Shown: positions 8,558 to 16,736, counted from the first letter of the stretch. The stretch is 43,567 nucleotides of DNA from Fontimonas thermophila (GCF_900113085.1 NZ_FOOC01000005.1:1-43567), one strand, 5' to 3'. Notes: generated by a model from the letters alone, not told the origin. Numbers and translations are program-made.

Positions 8558-9236
8558 TCGCCGGGCACGGATCGCCATGCTCATCACGGTGCTGGCCCTG
8601 TCGGCCTGCAGCCCGTTGCGCGAGCGCCCAGAGCCGCCGCTCCCATCCGGTCCGGATCAGGCACCACAAGCGCCTGCGGCCACACCGGCAACGCCCGCAG
8701 CCACCGCACCGGACAAGGGGGATCCGCAGGCCCGCTTTGCCGCCGCCCTGGCGCTCTGGCAACAAGGCCAGACTGGCGAGGCCGAGCAAGCCTTCGCCGC
8801 GCTCGCCCAGGACTTTCCCGACCACGCCGGACCGTGGACGAACCTAGGGATTCTCTACGCCAAGTCCAATCGCCGCGAGCAGGCCATCGGCGCGCTTGCC
8901 AAGGCGGCATCGTTGAATCCCGACAACAAGGTGGCATTCAACTGGTTGGGTATCCTTTACCGCGAGGCGGGCGATTTCACCCGTTCACGCCTGTCCTACG
9001 AGCGCGCCCTCAAGCTCGACCCAGACTACGCACTGGCCCATTTCAACCTCGGCATCCTCCTCGACGTGTATCTGAAACGCCCCGCCGAAGCTTTGCCCCA
9101 TTACCGCGCTTACCAGCAGATCGCGGGCCAGGACGATCTGCGTGTGCTCGCCTGGATTGCGGAGATCGAAGCCGCCCAGGTTGCGCCCGCAGTGCCATCG
9201 GGGCCCGGATCATCCAAACAGGAGCAACAACCATGA
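8541..9236 (+). CDS. TPR lipoprotein
   Basis: 231 residues with a lipoprotein signal peptide and lipobox LSAC (Cys23, followed by Ser, so probably outer membrane). A Pro/Ala-rich linker runs to about residue 60, then three to four clear TPR units follow: GEAEQAFAALAQDFPDH, PWTNLGILYAKSNRREQAIGAL, AFNWLGILYREAGDF and AHFNLGILLDVYLKRPAEAL. The ATG at 8541 lies 17 bases inside the preceding gene and is followed at 9233 by a coupled ATGA. It probably binds partners of the same complex. Confidence 0.85.
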   Translation: MHRSTDRRARIAMLITVLALSACSPLRERPEPPLPSGPDQAPQAPAATPATPAATAPDKGDPQARFAAALALWQQGQTGEAEQAFAALAQDFPDHAGPWTNLGILYAKSNRREQAIGALAKAASLNPDNKVAFNWLGILYREAGDFTRSRLSYERALKLDPDYALAHFNLGILLDVYLKRPAEALPHYRAYQQIAGQDDLRVLAWIAEIEAAQVAPAVPSGPGSSKQEQQP

Positions 9237-9583
9237 CGGCCAGCCGCCTTGCAGCGCTGCTCGCCGCGATGCTCACGTGCGCGGCACAAGCCCAGGACGA
9301 GATGCCGGCCATCGGCGGCCTGCCGCAGCCAACCGCACCGGCGCGTACCGCCGAGCCGCGTGCAGGCACGACGATCGTCGGCGAGCAGGAATCCCCGATC
9401 GGCCTGTACATCATGCCCTGGCGCGATGCCGAACCCGAACCCGGCATGGACCGGCCTGCACGCCTGCTGCAGGAAAAACTGCTGCCACTGGATGAGGCGG
9501 TCTTCGTCCGTCAGATCGAATACCACACCGCCTTGAGCAAGGCGCTCAAGCAGAAAGGCGTCGTAACCCCCCAGGAACGCTGA
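9233..9583 (+). CDS. Small exported protein of unknown function
   Basis: 116 residues. A signal peptide ends near Ala20 (TCAAQAQ), giving a mature periplasmic protein of about 96 residues with a central GLYIMPWRDAEPEP and a helical C-terminus. No family is recognised. The start overlaps the upstream TPR lipoprotein stop (ATGA). A 60-base gap to the tolQ-like gene follows. Its position between the TPR proteins and the motor suggests a linker or regulatory subunit, by context only. Confidence 0.75.
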   Translation: MTASRLAALLAAMLTCAAQAQDEMPAIGGLPQPTAPARTAEPRAGTTIVGEQESPIGLYIMPWRDAEPEPGMDRPARLLQEKLLPLDEAVFVRQIEYHTALSKALKQKGVVTPQER

Positions 9584-9643
9584 AACCTAGCCTCCTGCAA
9601 CACTTATCATCCCACCATCGCATCCAAGACAGAGGGTTGACCC

Positions 9644-10276
9644 ATGGAGTTTGTTACCACCGTCCTGCGCTTCTTCCAGAGCGGCGGCGCGTTCATGTAT
9701 CCGATCCTGATCGTCATGATCGTCGGCCTTGCCATCGCGCTGGAGCGCGCGCTCTACCTGCGCCGCGCCAATGCCGAAAACCGCGCCCTGTGGTCCGAAT
9801 TGTTGCCGCTGCTCAACCGTGGCGATTACCAGGCCGCCGAACGGCTCGCCAGCGAGTCCGAAACCGCGATCGGACGTGTGCTCGGCTTCGGTCTCGCCCG
9901 CGCCCGCGGCAATGCGACACGCAGCGAGATCGAAATGGCGATGGAAGAGAGCATCATGGAGGTCACGCCGCTGCTCGAGCGCCGCACGCATTACCTCGCG
10001 ACCTTCGCCAACATCGCGACGCTGCTGGGCCTGCTCGGCACCATCATCGGCTTAATCCAGGGCTTCAATGCCGTCGCCAACGTCAACCCGGCGGAAAAAG
10101 CCAGTCTGCTCTCGGCCTCGATTTCGGTGGCGATGAACACGACGGCCTTTGGTCTGATCGTCGCCATTCCGCTGCTGCTCGCCCATGCCTGGCTGCAGTC
10201 CAAGGCCAACGACCTGATCGACAGCGTCGAAATGGCCGCGATCAAGTTCTTGAACAGCCTCGGATTGAAGGAATAA
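9644..10276 (+). CDS. MotA/TolQ/ExbB-family proton channel subunit
   Basis: 210 residues. The family layout is visible: TM1 at about residues 16-36 (FMYPILIVMIVGLAIALERAL), a cytoplasmic loop with MEESIMEVTPLLERR, TM2 at about 118-142 containing LLGTIIGLI with the conserved Thr, and TM3 at about 160-185 (TTAFGLIVAIPLLLAHAWL). These proteins form a pentamer that, with a TolR/ExbD dimer, uses the proton motive force to drive an envelope machine. The next genes are two ExbD-type proteins and a TonB-like protein, so this is the stator of a complete transducer. It is distinct from a classical tolQ, since no tolA/tolB/pal follow. Confidence 0.92.
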   Translation: MEFVTTVLRFFQSGGAFMYPILIVMIVGLAIALERALYLRRANAENRALWSELLPLLNRGDYQAAERLASESETAIGRVLGFGLARARGNATRSEIEMAMEESIMEVTPLLERRTHYLATFANIATLLGLLGTIIGLIQGFNAVANVNPAEKASLLSASISVAMNTTAFGLIVAIPLLLAHAWLQSKANDLIDSVEMAAIKFLNSLGLKE

Positions 10277-10285
10277 GGCTGCGCC

Positions 10286-10783
10286 ATGTTTGCCCGCATG
10301 CGCCGCGCGCGCCGCCAGGACACGGTGGAGCTCAACATCACGGCCTTCATGAACCTGATGGTCGCGCTGGTTCCGTTTTTGCTGATCACCGCCGTGTTCA
10401 CCCAGCTGACGATCAAGGAGCTCGGCCTGCCGGACAGCTCGCGCGCACAAACATCCTCGGACAACGTCAAACGCGGTCTGTCCGTGATCGTGCGCGATTC
10501 CGGGTTGACGCTGACCCAAAACGGCAGCGTCATCCAAAGCTGGCCGAAAACGGACAGCGGGTACAACTACGCAGCGCTCGGCCAATCGCTCGCCGAAATC
10601 AAAAACCGTAATCCGGCGGAAGACCGCATCACCCTGCTGCTCGAACCCGCCGTTCCCTATGACGTCCTGATCCAAGTCATGGATACCGTGCATTACCTGC
10701 CGGCCGCACGCGAAGGCGTGCTCGTCGATATGTACCCACAGATCTCGGTCGGTGATGCGCCGCCGCTGGAGGCTACCCCGTGA
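10286..10783 (+). CDS. ExbD/TolR-family protein 1, Asn at the usual Asp position
   Basis: 165 residues with a short basic cytoplasmic N-terminus, one membrane helix at about residues 19-42, then a periplasmic domain. The helix entry reads LNITAFMNLMVALVPF. In canonical TolR/ExbD, and in the partner encoded next door (LNLTSLMDIF), the matching residue is the proton-handling Asp; here it is Asn23 (codon 10352-10354, AAC). This copy may therefore be structural or asymmetric in the dimer. Nine bases separate it from the TolQ-like gene; its stop overlaps the next start (GTGA). Confidence 0.9.
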   Translation: MFARMRRARRQDTVELNITAFMNLMVALVPFLLITAVFTQLTIKELGLPDSSRAQTSSDNVKRGLSVIVRDSGLTLTQNGSVIQSWPKTDSGYNYAALGQSLAEIKNRNPAEDRITLLLEPAVPYDVLIQVMDTVHYLPAAREGVLVDMYPQISVGDAPPLEATP

Positions 10784-11295
10784 TTCGCTCACGCACCCTG
10801 CGGACCCAGCGTCTGGAACGGCGGCGCAAGCGCAACCGTCCGGGGCAGCTCAATCTGACGTCGCTGATGGACATCTTCACGATCCTGGTGTTCTTCCTGC
10901 TCGTGAATTCGTCCCAGGTCGAAGTCCTGCCCAACCCGCGCACACTGACCCTGCCCGAATCGGTTGCCGTGCAGGGCCCGCGCCAAACGGTGCTGTTGAT
11001 GGTCACGCGCGAGGAAATTCTCGTCAACAATGAACCGGTCATGCGGGTGGAAGATGCGGCCAATACGACCGGCACCCTGCTCGCCCCCTTGAAATCCCGC
11101 CTGCTGCAGGAAGGCTTGATGCCGGTACTTGGCGCAGCGACACCGGGGGCAGTCTCGCGGGGCGAGATCAACATCATGGCCGACAAAGACATTCCGTATC
11201 AGCTGATCAAAAAGATCATGGCGACCTGTACCGAGGCCCGCTTCGCCAAGATCTCGCTGGCGGTTGCGCATCGTGAGGGGGGAAGCGCGCGATGA
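10780..11295 (+). CDS. ExbD/TolR-family protein 2, with membrane Asp
   Basis: 171 residues starting at a GTG that overlaps the stop of the first ExbD gene. A very basic N-terminus (residues 3-20) precedes one membrane helix with the motif LNLTSLMDIFTILVFFLL; Asp31 (codon 10870-10872) is the expected protonatable residue. The periplasmic domain ends in DIPYQLIKKIMATC and KISLAV, typical of the ExbD fold. Together with the Asn-bearing paralogue it would form the periplasm-facing part of the stator. Its stop is coupled to the next gene by ATGA. Confidence 0.9.
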   Translation: MIRSRTLRTQRLERRRKRNRPGQLNLTSLMDIFTILVFFLLVNSSQVEVLPNPRTLTLPESVAVQGPRQTVLLMVTREEILVNNEPVMRVEDAANTTGTLLAPLKSRLLQEGLMPVLGAATPGAVSRGEINIMADKDIPYQLIKKIMATCTEARFAKISLAVAHREGGSAR

Positions 11296-12260
11296 CCGCC
11301 CAGACCATCCACTGGCAGAGTTGGGATCTTGCGGCGGAATCCGATCGCCGCTTCCGCCGCCTGGTGCTCATCGTCGGCATCCCGCTGCTTGCGATCGGCC
11401 TGATCATCCCCTTCCTCGAGCTGGTCGGCCTGACCCGCGGCGGCGGCACGCTCACCGGATCGCGCTATGTCGAGCTGCTCCCGGAGCAACCGGCACCGGT
11501 GGCCGAGAAAGTCGAGGAACCCAAGCCGGCGGAGCAAGACCAGCCCAAGCCGGAAACGGTCAAGGCCGAACCGCAGACTGCACCGGAGCCCCCACCCGAG
11601 GTTCGCCAGCAGCAGGCTGTCGAACGCGCGCGTGCAACCGCTGCCCGCTCCGGGGTCATGGCGTTTGCCGACCAGTTGCAGGCGCTGCACACCGGGGTTG
11701 CCTCGCTCCAGCGTCCGGATCAGGCGCTGCGCTCGCTCGACAGCACCAGCGGCGGTGGTGCGGTGACCAGTGGCGACAGCCAGGTCTTCGAACAGTCGGC
11801 GGCACAGAACTCCGGCGGCATCGGCACTCCCAACGCAACCGGAACGACGCGCCGGACGCAAACCGGCACTGGGCTCGGCGAGCGGCGAACCACCGTGGTC
11901 GAAAGTCCGGTCGGTTTCGGCCAGGATCGCACGCGCCCGGGCCAGGGCGGCGACAAACTCATCGCCGGGCGCACGCTCGAAGAAATCCAGCTCGTGTTCG
12001 ACCGCAACAAAGGGGCATTCACGGCAATCTACAACCGCGCCGCACGCGAGAATCCCAACCTGGGCGCAGGCAAGATCGTCATCAGCCTGACGATTGCGCC
12101 GGACGGCAGCGTCACCGAGTGCAAGCTGGTCTCGAGCACCTTCAACGATCCCGAACTCGAACGCAAAATCGTGCAGCGTGTGCTGCTGATGAACTTTGGC
12201 GCGAAAAACGTACCGCCCTATACCTACCCCAACTACCCGATCCACTTCCTGCCGTCGTGA
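11292..12260 (+). CDS. TonB-like protein with AgmX/PglI C-terminal domain
   Basis: 322 residues. A cytoplasmic N-terminus of about 23 residues is followed by one membrane helix (about 24-47), a Pro/Glu/Lys-rich periplasmic spacer (about 64-105), a low-complexity Gly/Thr/Ser stretch, and a C-terminal domain from about residue 225 beginning RTLEEIQLVFDRNKGAFTAI and including VISLTIAPDGSVTECKLVSS. This fits the AgmX/PglI tail domain known from Myxococcus gliding proteins, a TonB-tail relative. It should transmit motor force from the inner membrane to outer-membrane partners, perhaps the TPR lipoproteins encoded upstream. It is the last gene of the coupled block. Confidence 0.85.
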   Translation: MTAQTIHWQSWDLAAESDRRFRRLVLIVGIPLLAIGLIIPFLELVGLTRGGGTLTGSRYVELLPEQPAPVAEKVEEPKPAEQDQPKPETVKAEPQTAPEPPPEVRQQQAVERARATAARSGVMAFADQLQALHTGVASLQRPDQALRSLDSTSGGGAVTSGDSQVFEQSAAQNSGGIGTPNATGTTRRTQTGTGLGERRTTVVESPVGFGQDRTRPGQGGDKLIAGRTLEEIQLVFDRNKGAFTAIYNRAARENPNLGAGKIVISLTIAPDGSVTECKLVSSTFNDPELERKIVQRVLLMNFGAKNVPPYTYPNYPIHFLPS

Positions 12261-12317
12261 CCATCCTGTGGCCGTCACGCCGGACATCGGATATAAGGTC
12301 GCGCTCAGGCGGGTTGC

Positions 12318-12345
12318 TTGAAACTCAAGCCCCGGCCCTTAAAAC
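12318..12345 (+). promoter_or_regulatory. Candidate promoter upstream of fabI
   Basis: TTGAAA (12318-12323), a 16-bp spacer and TAAAAC (12340-12345) resemble a sigma70 promoter 34 bases before the fabI start. The -10 is weak, and read-through from the upstream operon is also possible. Confidence 0.35.
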
Positions 12346-12378
12346 TCGTCACTTGTGCCCGCACAGGATGTAGCGCCC

Positions 12379-13164
12379 ATGGGTTTGCTCGCAGGCAAAA
12401 AAGCACTGATCACCGGCGTCGCCAGTGATCGCTCGATCGCTACCGGCATCGCGGAGGCCTTCCACCGCGAAGGCGCGGAAATCGCCTTCACCTATCAGAA
12501 CGACCGTCTCAAAAGCCGCGTCGAGGAGTTTGCTGCGAGCCTGGGCTCGAAAATCGTGTTGCCGCTGGATGTCGCCGAGGATCGACAGATCGACGAGGTG
12601 ATGGGCGAGCTCGGCAAGACCTGGGGCGGACTCGACATCCTCGTGCATTCCATCGGTTTTGCGCCGCGCGAACAGCTTTCCGGCAAGTACCTGGACGTGC
12701 TCACACGCGAGGGCTTCCGCATCGCCCATGACATTTCCAGCTACTCGTTCGCCGCGCTCGGCAAGGCCGCGCGGCCGCTGATGCGCGGACGCAGCGGCTC
12801 GATGCTCACGCTGACCTATCTCGGAGCCGTGCGCGCGGTACCCATGTACAACGTCATGGGCCCGGCCAAGGCCTCGCTCGAAGCCAATGTGCGCTTCATG
12901 GCGGCGCAGCTCGGGGAGGAAGGCATCCGCGTCAACGCCATCTCCGCCGGGCCGATCAAGACGCTGGCCGCTGCTGGAATCAGCGGGTTTCGCAGCATGC
13001 TGGCACTGGCCGAGAAAGCGGCGCCGCTCAAGCGCAATGTCACGATCGAGGAAGTCGGCAACGCTGCAGCCTTTCTCTGCTCTGATCTTGCTTCCGGCAT
13101 CACCGGCGAGATTCTCTACGTCGATGCCGGCTACAACATCGTCGGCATGAGCTTCATCGAGTGA
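12379..13164 (+). CDS. fabI: Enoyl-[acyl-carrier-protein] reductase (NADH)
   Basis: 261 residues, the normal FabI length. FabI reduces trans-2-enoyl-ACP in the last step of each fatty-acid elongation cycle. The nucleotide-binding start [20 protein letters not shown], the [13 protein letters not shown] segment and the catalytic Tyr157-x6-Lys164 pair (YNVMGPAK) agree closely with FabI rather than with FabV, FabL or FabK. The start at 12379 fits; a longer in-frame start adds only 8 residues. The 3' end overlaps the convergent symporter gene by 11 bases. In Pseudomonas, fabI lies beside ppiD and hupB, and here ppiD is also close. Confidence 0.96.
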   Translation: MGLLAGKKALITGVASDRSIATGIAEAFHREGAEIAFTYQNDRLKSRVEEFAASLGSKIVLPLDVAEDRQIDEVMGELGKTWGGLDILVHSIGFAPREQLSGKYLDVLTREGFRIAHDISSYSFAALGKAARPLMRGRSGSMLTLTYLGAVRAVPMYNVMGPAKASLEANVRFMAAQLGEEGIRVNAISAGPIKTLAAAGISGFRSMLALAEKAAPLKRNVTIEEVGNAAAFLCSDLASGITGEILYVDAGYNIVGMSFIE

Positions 13165-14404
13165 CGTCGGACGCCGGCGCCTCGATCTCGCCTTCGAGTC
13201 GGGCGATGATCACAGTGCCCGTGAGATCGCCAAAGACGTTCACCGCAGTGCGGCACATATCCAGGATACGATCGACAGCGAGGATCAGCCCGACTCCTTC
13301 CATCGGTAATCCGACCGCCGACAGGATTACCGCGATTGCGACCAGGCTTGCCGAAGGAATGCCAGCGACACCGACCGACGTCAGCAATGCCAGCGTCACG
13401 ACGACGAACTGACTGATGAAACTCAGCTCCAGACCATAAGCCTGGGCGATGAACAGCGCTGCGGCGCACTCATAGAGCGCCGTCCCGTTCATGTTGACGG
13501 TCGCACCCAATGGCAAGACAAAACCGGATACGCGATCGCTGACACCCGCGCGCTGCGCGCAGCCGAAAGTCACCGGCAGCGTCGCCGCCGACGAACTCGT
13601 CGAGAAAGCCGTGAGCAGCGCCGGCACCGATAGCTTCAGATGCCTGAGTGGATCGAGCCCGACCAGGCGCACGAGCAGCGGCAGCACGATGAACGCCTGG
13701 ATCGACAGCGCGACCAGGACGGCAAAGAAAAAGACGAGCAGCGGATGCAATGCCGACCAGCCGGTCTGCGCCACGGTCTTACCAACGAGTGCAAACACAC
13801 CCAGTGGCGCAAAACGCATGACCCAGCCGGTGATGCGAATCATCACTTCATACAGCCCCGCCCAGAAGCGCTGCTGGACCTCAGCCAGCTCGCGTGGTAA
13901 CCGCGCCGCGAAATAACCGAACAGCAGGCTGAAAAAAATCAACGCCAGCATCTCGTTGTCGGCCGCGGCCTGCACCAGATTGGGCGGCACCATGCGCAGC
14001 ACGACGCCCACGAAATCACGACCATCGCGACCCTGAACTTTTTCCAGCACCGCATCTGCGCTGGCATCAAGCCCGAGCCGTGCCCCGGCGGGTTGACCGT
14101 CGACGATCCCAGGTTGCACGGCATTGATAATGACAAGCCCGAGCACAATGGCGCCCAAGGTCGTCGTCGCGAAATACAACACGGTTTTCCAGCCGATGCG
14201 GCCGAGCTCGTTGCTTGCGCCGATGCTGATGATGGCATGGATCATCGCCCCGACGATCAGAGGCACGATCAGCATGCGCAGGGCGTTGAGAAACAGCGTG
14301 CCGATGAAATCGGCCAGCTTGATGAACCATGGCGCATCACCGACGATGCCACCGACGGCCATGGCCGCGAGCAGCGCGATGGCGATCTGCCAGTGCAGCT
14401 TCAT
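13154..14404 (-). CDS. Dicarboxylate/amino acid:cation symporter (DAACS family)
   Basis: 416 residues of a polytopic inner-membrane carrier related to GltP/DctA. Visible features are [18 protein letters not shown] near the N-terminus, the re-entrant loop serine motif [39 protein letters not shown] (the NMDGT-type motif, here NMNGT) and the late helix segment [16 protein letters not shown] with its Asp and Arg. It takes up glutamate/aspartate or C4-dicarboxylates with Na+ or H+; the exact substrate is undetermined. The start at 14404 was chosen for membrane topology; longer starts lie across the ppiD terminator hairpin. Convergent with fabI. Confidence 0.9.
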   Translation of the reverse strand: MKLHWQIAIALLAAMAVGGIVGDAPWFIKLADFIGTLFLNALRMLIVPLIVGAMIHAIISIGASNELGRIGWKTVLYFATTTLGAIVLGLVIINAVQPGIVDGQPAGARLGLDASADAVLEKVQGRDGRDFVGVVLRMVPPNLVQAAADNEMLALIFFSLLFGYFAARLPRELAEVQQRFWAGLYEVMIRITGWVMRFAPLGVFALVGKTVAQTGWSALHPLLVFFFAVLVALSIQAFIVLPLLVRLVGLDPLRHLKLSVPALLTAFSTSSSAATLPVTFGCAQRAGVSDRVSGFVLPLGATVNMNGTALYECAAALFIAQAYGLELSFISQFVVVTLALLTSVGVAGIPSASLVAIAVILSAVGLPMEGVGLILAVDRILDMCRTAVNVFGDLTGTVIIARLEGEIEAPASDVTR

Positions 14405-14430
14405 GTGTCGAGATTCCACTTGAAACGAAA

Positions 14431-14466
14431 AAGCCGTTCGTGGCCTGATTGAACCACGAACGGCTT
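14431..14466 (-). terminator. Intrinsic terminator after ppiD
   Basis: A perfect 13-bp inverted repeat, AAGCCGTTCGTGG (14431-14443) and CCACGAACGGCTT (14454-14466), with a 10-nt loop. Read on the minus strand it is followed by TTTCGTTTC, fitting termination of the ppiD transcript just upstream of the symporter gene. Confidence 0.85.
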
Positions 14467-14483
14467 GGATACCGCCAACCGGA

Positions 14484-16403
14484 TCAACCTTCCGGACTGG
14501 GAGCCTCGGCAACCGGCGGCCTGAGGATCTCGACGCCGACGCTGTTCTCGACGCGCTTGAGATAAGCGCTGAACTCGGCCCCGGCGATGGCATCGCGCAG
14601 GCGCTGGCGTAGCACACCAGCCGTTGCGCCAGGATCGGCGGGCGGGGTCACGGCAGTCAGCATGAGTACGGCGCGACTACCATCCGGCAAGACGGCCTCA
14701 CCGTAGCTGGCCGCACCTTGTGCCGGCCTGGGTAGTTTGAACACGGCATCGACAACCGCACGCTCCACCTTGGTGTCGTCGCGGCGAATTGCACCGGGAT
14801 TACGCAACTCCCCATTCTTGGCGCTGACGATCTGCTGGAACTCGGTGCCTGCACGCACGGCATTGAGCGTTTCCTGCGCTTCCTCGGCAACCTTGCGGCG
14901 TGCCGCCTCGTCGATCAGCTCGGCGCGCACGGCATCGGCCACTTCTTCCAGGGTTTTCTGCCGTGGGGCTTCATAGTCCGCCTTGCGGATAACGACGATG
15001 TGGTTATTGCCCAACGAAATCGGCTTGCTGTTCTCGCCATCCTGCAGCACTTCGGGTGAGAACGCTGCGGCGATCACGTCCTCGTTGGCGGCAATGCCGG
15101 TGCCACCGCCGCGCACGAACCAGTCGGTGGTCTTGACTTCAAGCTGCAGCGCTTCGGCCACGGGTTCGAGAGCGCCAGCATTCTCGAACGCGAGCTGCTC
15201 GAGCCGATCGGACAGCTCCTGAAAGCGCTGCTGACGCTCACGGGTCTGGAATAGTTCGGTGAGTTCGCGTTGCACGGCGGGATCCTCGAAGGGACGCACC
15301 ACCGGCGGCTTGATCTCGTCGACACGGATCAAATGCCAGCCGAACTCGGTCTCCACCGGCGCACTCACCTGCCCTTTGTCGAGCGAAAACAAGGCATCTT
15401 CGAAGGTCTTGACCATCTGCCCGCGACGCACCCAGCCGAGATCGCCGCCCTGATTCTTCGAGCCGACGTCTTCGGAGTGGGCCTTGGCCAGCTCGGCGAA
15501 ATCGGCCCCGCCGTCGATCTGCGCCTTGAGCGCCTCGGCTTTCTTGCGCGCGGCGTCCTTGTCGGCACCGAAACCGATCAGGATGTGTCGCGCACGGCGT
15601 TCGGTCTGCGAAGTGAACCGACCGGCCTTCTCCGCTTCATAGAGCACCTTGAGGACATCCTGCGACGGCGGCGGCCCGGGCGGCAACGCATCCAGCGCCA
15701 GCTCGACATAGGCGAGCTTCACACGCTCGGGTGCCATGTACCGGGCCTTGTTCTGCTCGTAGTGGGCTTGCACGTCCGCATCGGCGACCGTCACGCGGTC
15801 GCGATAGCGGGCCACATCGAAGATCGCGTACTGCAGCGTGCGTTGCTGGTCGTACAGCTGCGCCGCCTGGCGCACCTCGACGTCGGTCACGAACGCCGTA
15901 TCGACGACGGCCTCGCGCATCTGGTTCATTTCGATGGTGTCGCGCAGCTGCGCCTCGTAACGGTCCGGGGTGTATCCGACACGGGTGAGGGCGTCGCGAT
16001 AGGCCTGGGTGTCGAACCTGCCGTCGCGCTGGAACGCCGGCTCCGTGCGGATCGCCTCGAACAGTGTGCCGTCGTCGGCGCGATATCCGACATCCTCGGT
16101 GTATTGGCGCAAGACCACCTCCTGCGTCATGTCGCGCAGCACCGCGTTACGCAGGCGGTTCTGGTCGAGCAGATCGGCACGGAAGTGCTCACCCATCAAC
16201 TGCACGAGCTGCTGGTAGCGCTGCTCGTACTGGCGGCGAAACTGGGACTCGTAGATCTTCTGGTCGCCGACCTTGGCCACGACGGGATCGCCACCGCCGC
16301 CCGTGAACGTCTCGATACCGAAGAATGCGAACGGGATGACCACGATCGCGACGATGAAGCCGGCGATCAAACCCGTCGTGCGGTCGCGAATCTGCTGAAG
16401 CAT
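14484..16403 (-). CDS. ppiD: Periplasmic folding chaperone / peptidyl-prolyl isomerase PpiD
   Basis: 639 residues. A short cytoplasmic N-terminus and one membrane anchor (about residues 10-32, GLIAGFIVAIVVIPFAFFGI) hold a large periplasmic part: a SurA-N-like chaperone region (about 40-250), a parvulin domain (about 265-360; RARHILIGF, HSEDVGSKNQGGDLGWV, FGWHLIRVDEI) and a C-terminal domain. PpiD assists proteins leaving the Sec translocon. tRNA-Lys and tRNA-His lie upstream on the same strand, and a strong terminator follows. In many relatives hupB is next to ppiD; here the whole TPR/TolQ operon, fabI and a symporter lie between them. Confidence 0.95.
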   Translation of the reverse strand: MLQQIRDRTTGLIAGFIVAIVVIPFAFFGIETFTGGGGDPVVAKVGDQKIYESQFRRQYEQRYQQLVQLMGEHFRADLLDQNRLRNAVLRDMTQEVVLRQYTEDVGYRADDGTLFEAIRTEPAFQRDGRFDTQAYRDALTRVGYTPDRYEAQLRDTIEMNQMREAVVDTAFVTDVEVRQAAQLYDQQRTLQYAIFDVARYRDRVTVADADVQAHYEQNKARYMAPERVKLAYVELALDALPPGPPPSQDVLKVLYEAEKAGRFTSQTERRARHILIGFGADKDAARKKAEALKAQIDGGADFAELAKAHSEDVGSKNQGGDLGWVRRGQMVKTFEDALFSLDKGQVSAPVETEFGWHLIRVDEIKPPVVRPFEDPAVQRELTELFQTRERQQRFQELSDRLEQLAFENAGALEPVAEALQLEVKTTDWFVRGGGTGIAANEDVIAAAFSPEVLQDGENSKPISLGNNHIVVIRKADYEAPRQKTLEEVADAVRAELIDEAARRKVAEEAQETLNAVRAGTEFQQIVSAKNGELRNPGAIRRDDTKVERAVVDAVFKLPRPAQGAASYGEAVLPDGSRAVLMLTAVTPPADPGATAGVLRQRLRDAIAGAEFSAYLKRVENSVGVEILRPPVAEAPSPEG

Positions 16404-16437
16404 GCGGTACGTCCTCTAGGCCATCTCACGAACGACA

Positions 16438-16460
16438 AGGCCCGGTCATGCCGGGCCTGT
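16438..16460 (-). terminator. Hairpin after the tRNA-His/tRNA-Lys unit
   Basis: GGCCCGG (16439-16445), a 5-nt loop TCATG and CCGGGCC (16451-16457) make a 7-bp GC stem just downstream of tRNA-Lys on the minus strand. The following T run is weak (CTTGTCGTT), so it may only attenuate read-through into ppiD. Confidence 0.55.
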
Positions 16461-16474
16461 TGAGTCACTGTGTT

Positions 16475-16549
16475 TGGTGGGCTGCCAGGGACTCGAACCC
16501 CGAACCTACTGATTAAGAGTCAGCTGCTCTACCATTGAGCTAGCAGCCC
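16475..16549 (-). tRNA. tRNA-Lys (anticodon CTT)
   Basis: A 75-nt cloverleaf on the minus strand: acceptor GGGCTGC/GCAGCCC, encoded ACCA, D-arm AGCTCAATGGTAGAGC (a shortened D-loop), anticodon loop CTCTTAA giving CTT, T-loop GGTTCGAGTCC. It follows tRNA-His by 28 bases and is probably cotranscribed with it. Confidence 0.95.
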
Positions 16550-16577
16550 GCTCCACGGTGTACTGCTCGTGGAACTA

Positions 16578-16655
16578 TGGGGTGGACGAGGGGACTCGAA
16601 CCCCCGACAACCAGAATCACAATCTGGGACTCTAACCAACTGAGCTACGTCCACC
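16578..16655 (-). tRNA. tRNA-His (anticodon GTG)
   Basis: A cloverleaf on the minus strand with acceptor GTGGACG/CGTCCAC, discriminator C, encoded CCA, and anticodon loop TTGTGAT giving GTG. The base before the acceptor is G (RC of 16655), so the G-1 that HisRS needs is encoded opposite C73. The body is 77 nt, or 78 with G-1. Confidence 0.95.
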
Positions 16656-16695
16656 ATCGGGAGCCTTCCCCGGCGGGGAACGCTCAGGGCCGCGC

Positions 16696-16722
16696 ATGAT
16701 AGCAGAACCGTTTCCGCGTCAA
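16696..16722 (-). promoter_or_regulatory. Promoter of the tRNA-His/tRNA-Lys unit
   Basis: On the minus strand, TTGACG (16717-16722), a short 15-bp spacer and TATCAT (16696-16701) are followed by the GC-rich discriminator GCGCGGCCC. A GC-rich discriminator and short spacer are typical of tRNA and rRNA promoters under stringent control; that control is inferred, not seen. Confidence 0.6.
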
Positions 16723-16736
16723 CAGAGTGCAGCGGC

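Noticed and set aside
9644-12260. Classical tol-pal or TonB-ExbBD uptake operon
   Set aside because: There are two ExbD genes, an AgmX-type tail, no tolA/tolB/pal and no TonB-dependent receptor; the upstream TPR genes point to a different machine.
15270-16463. 397-codon open frame antisense to ppiD
   Set aside because: It shadows ppiD in a high-GC frame and lacks domains and a credible ribosome site.
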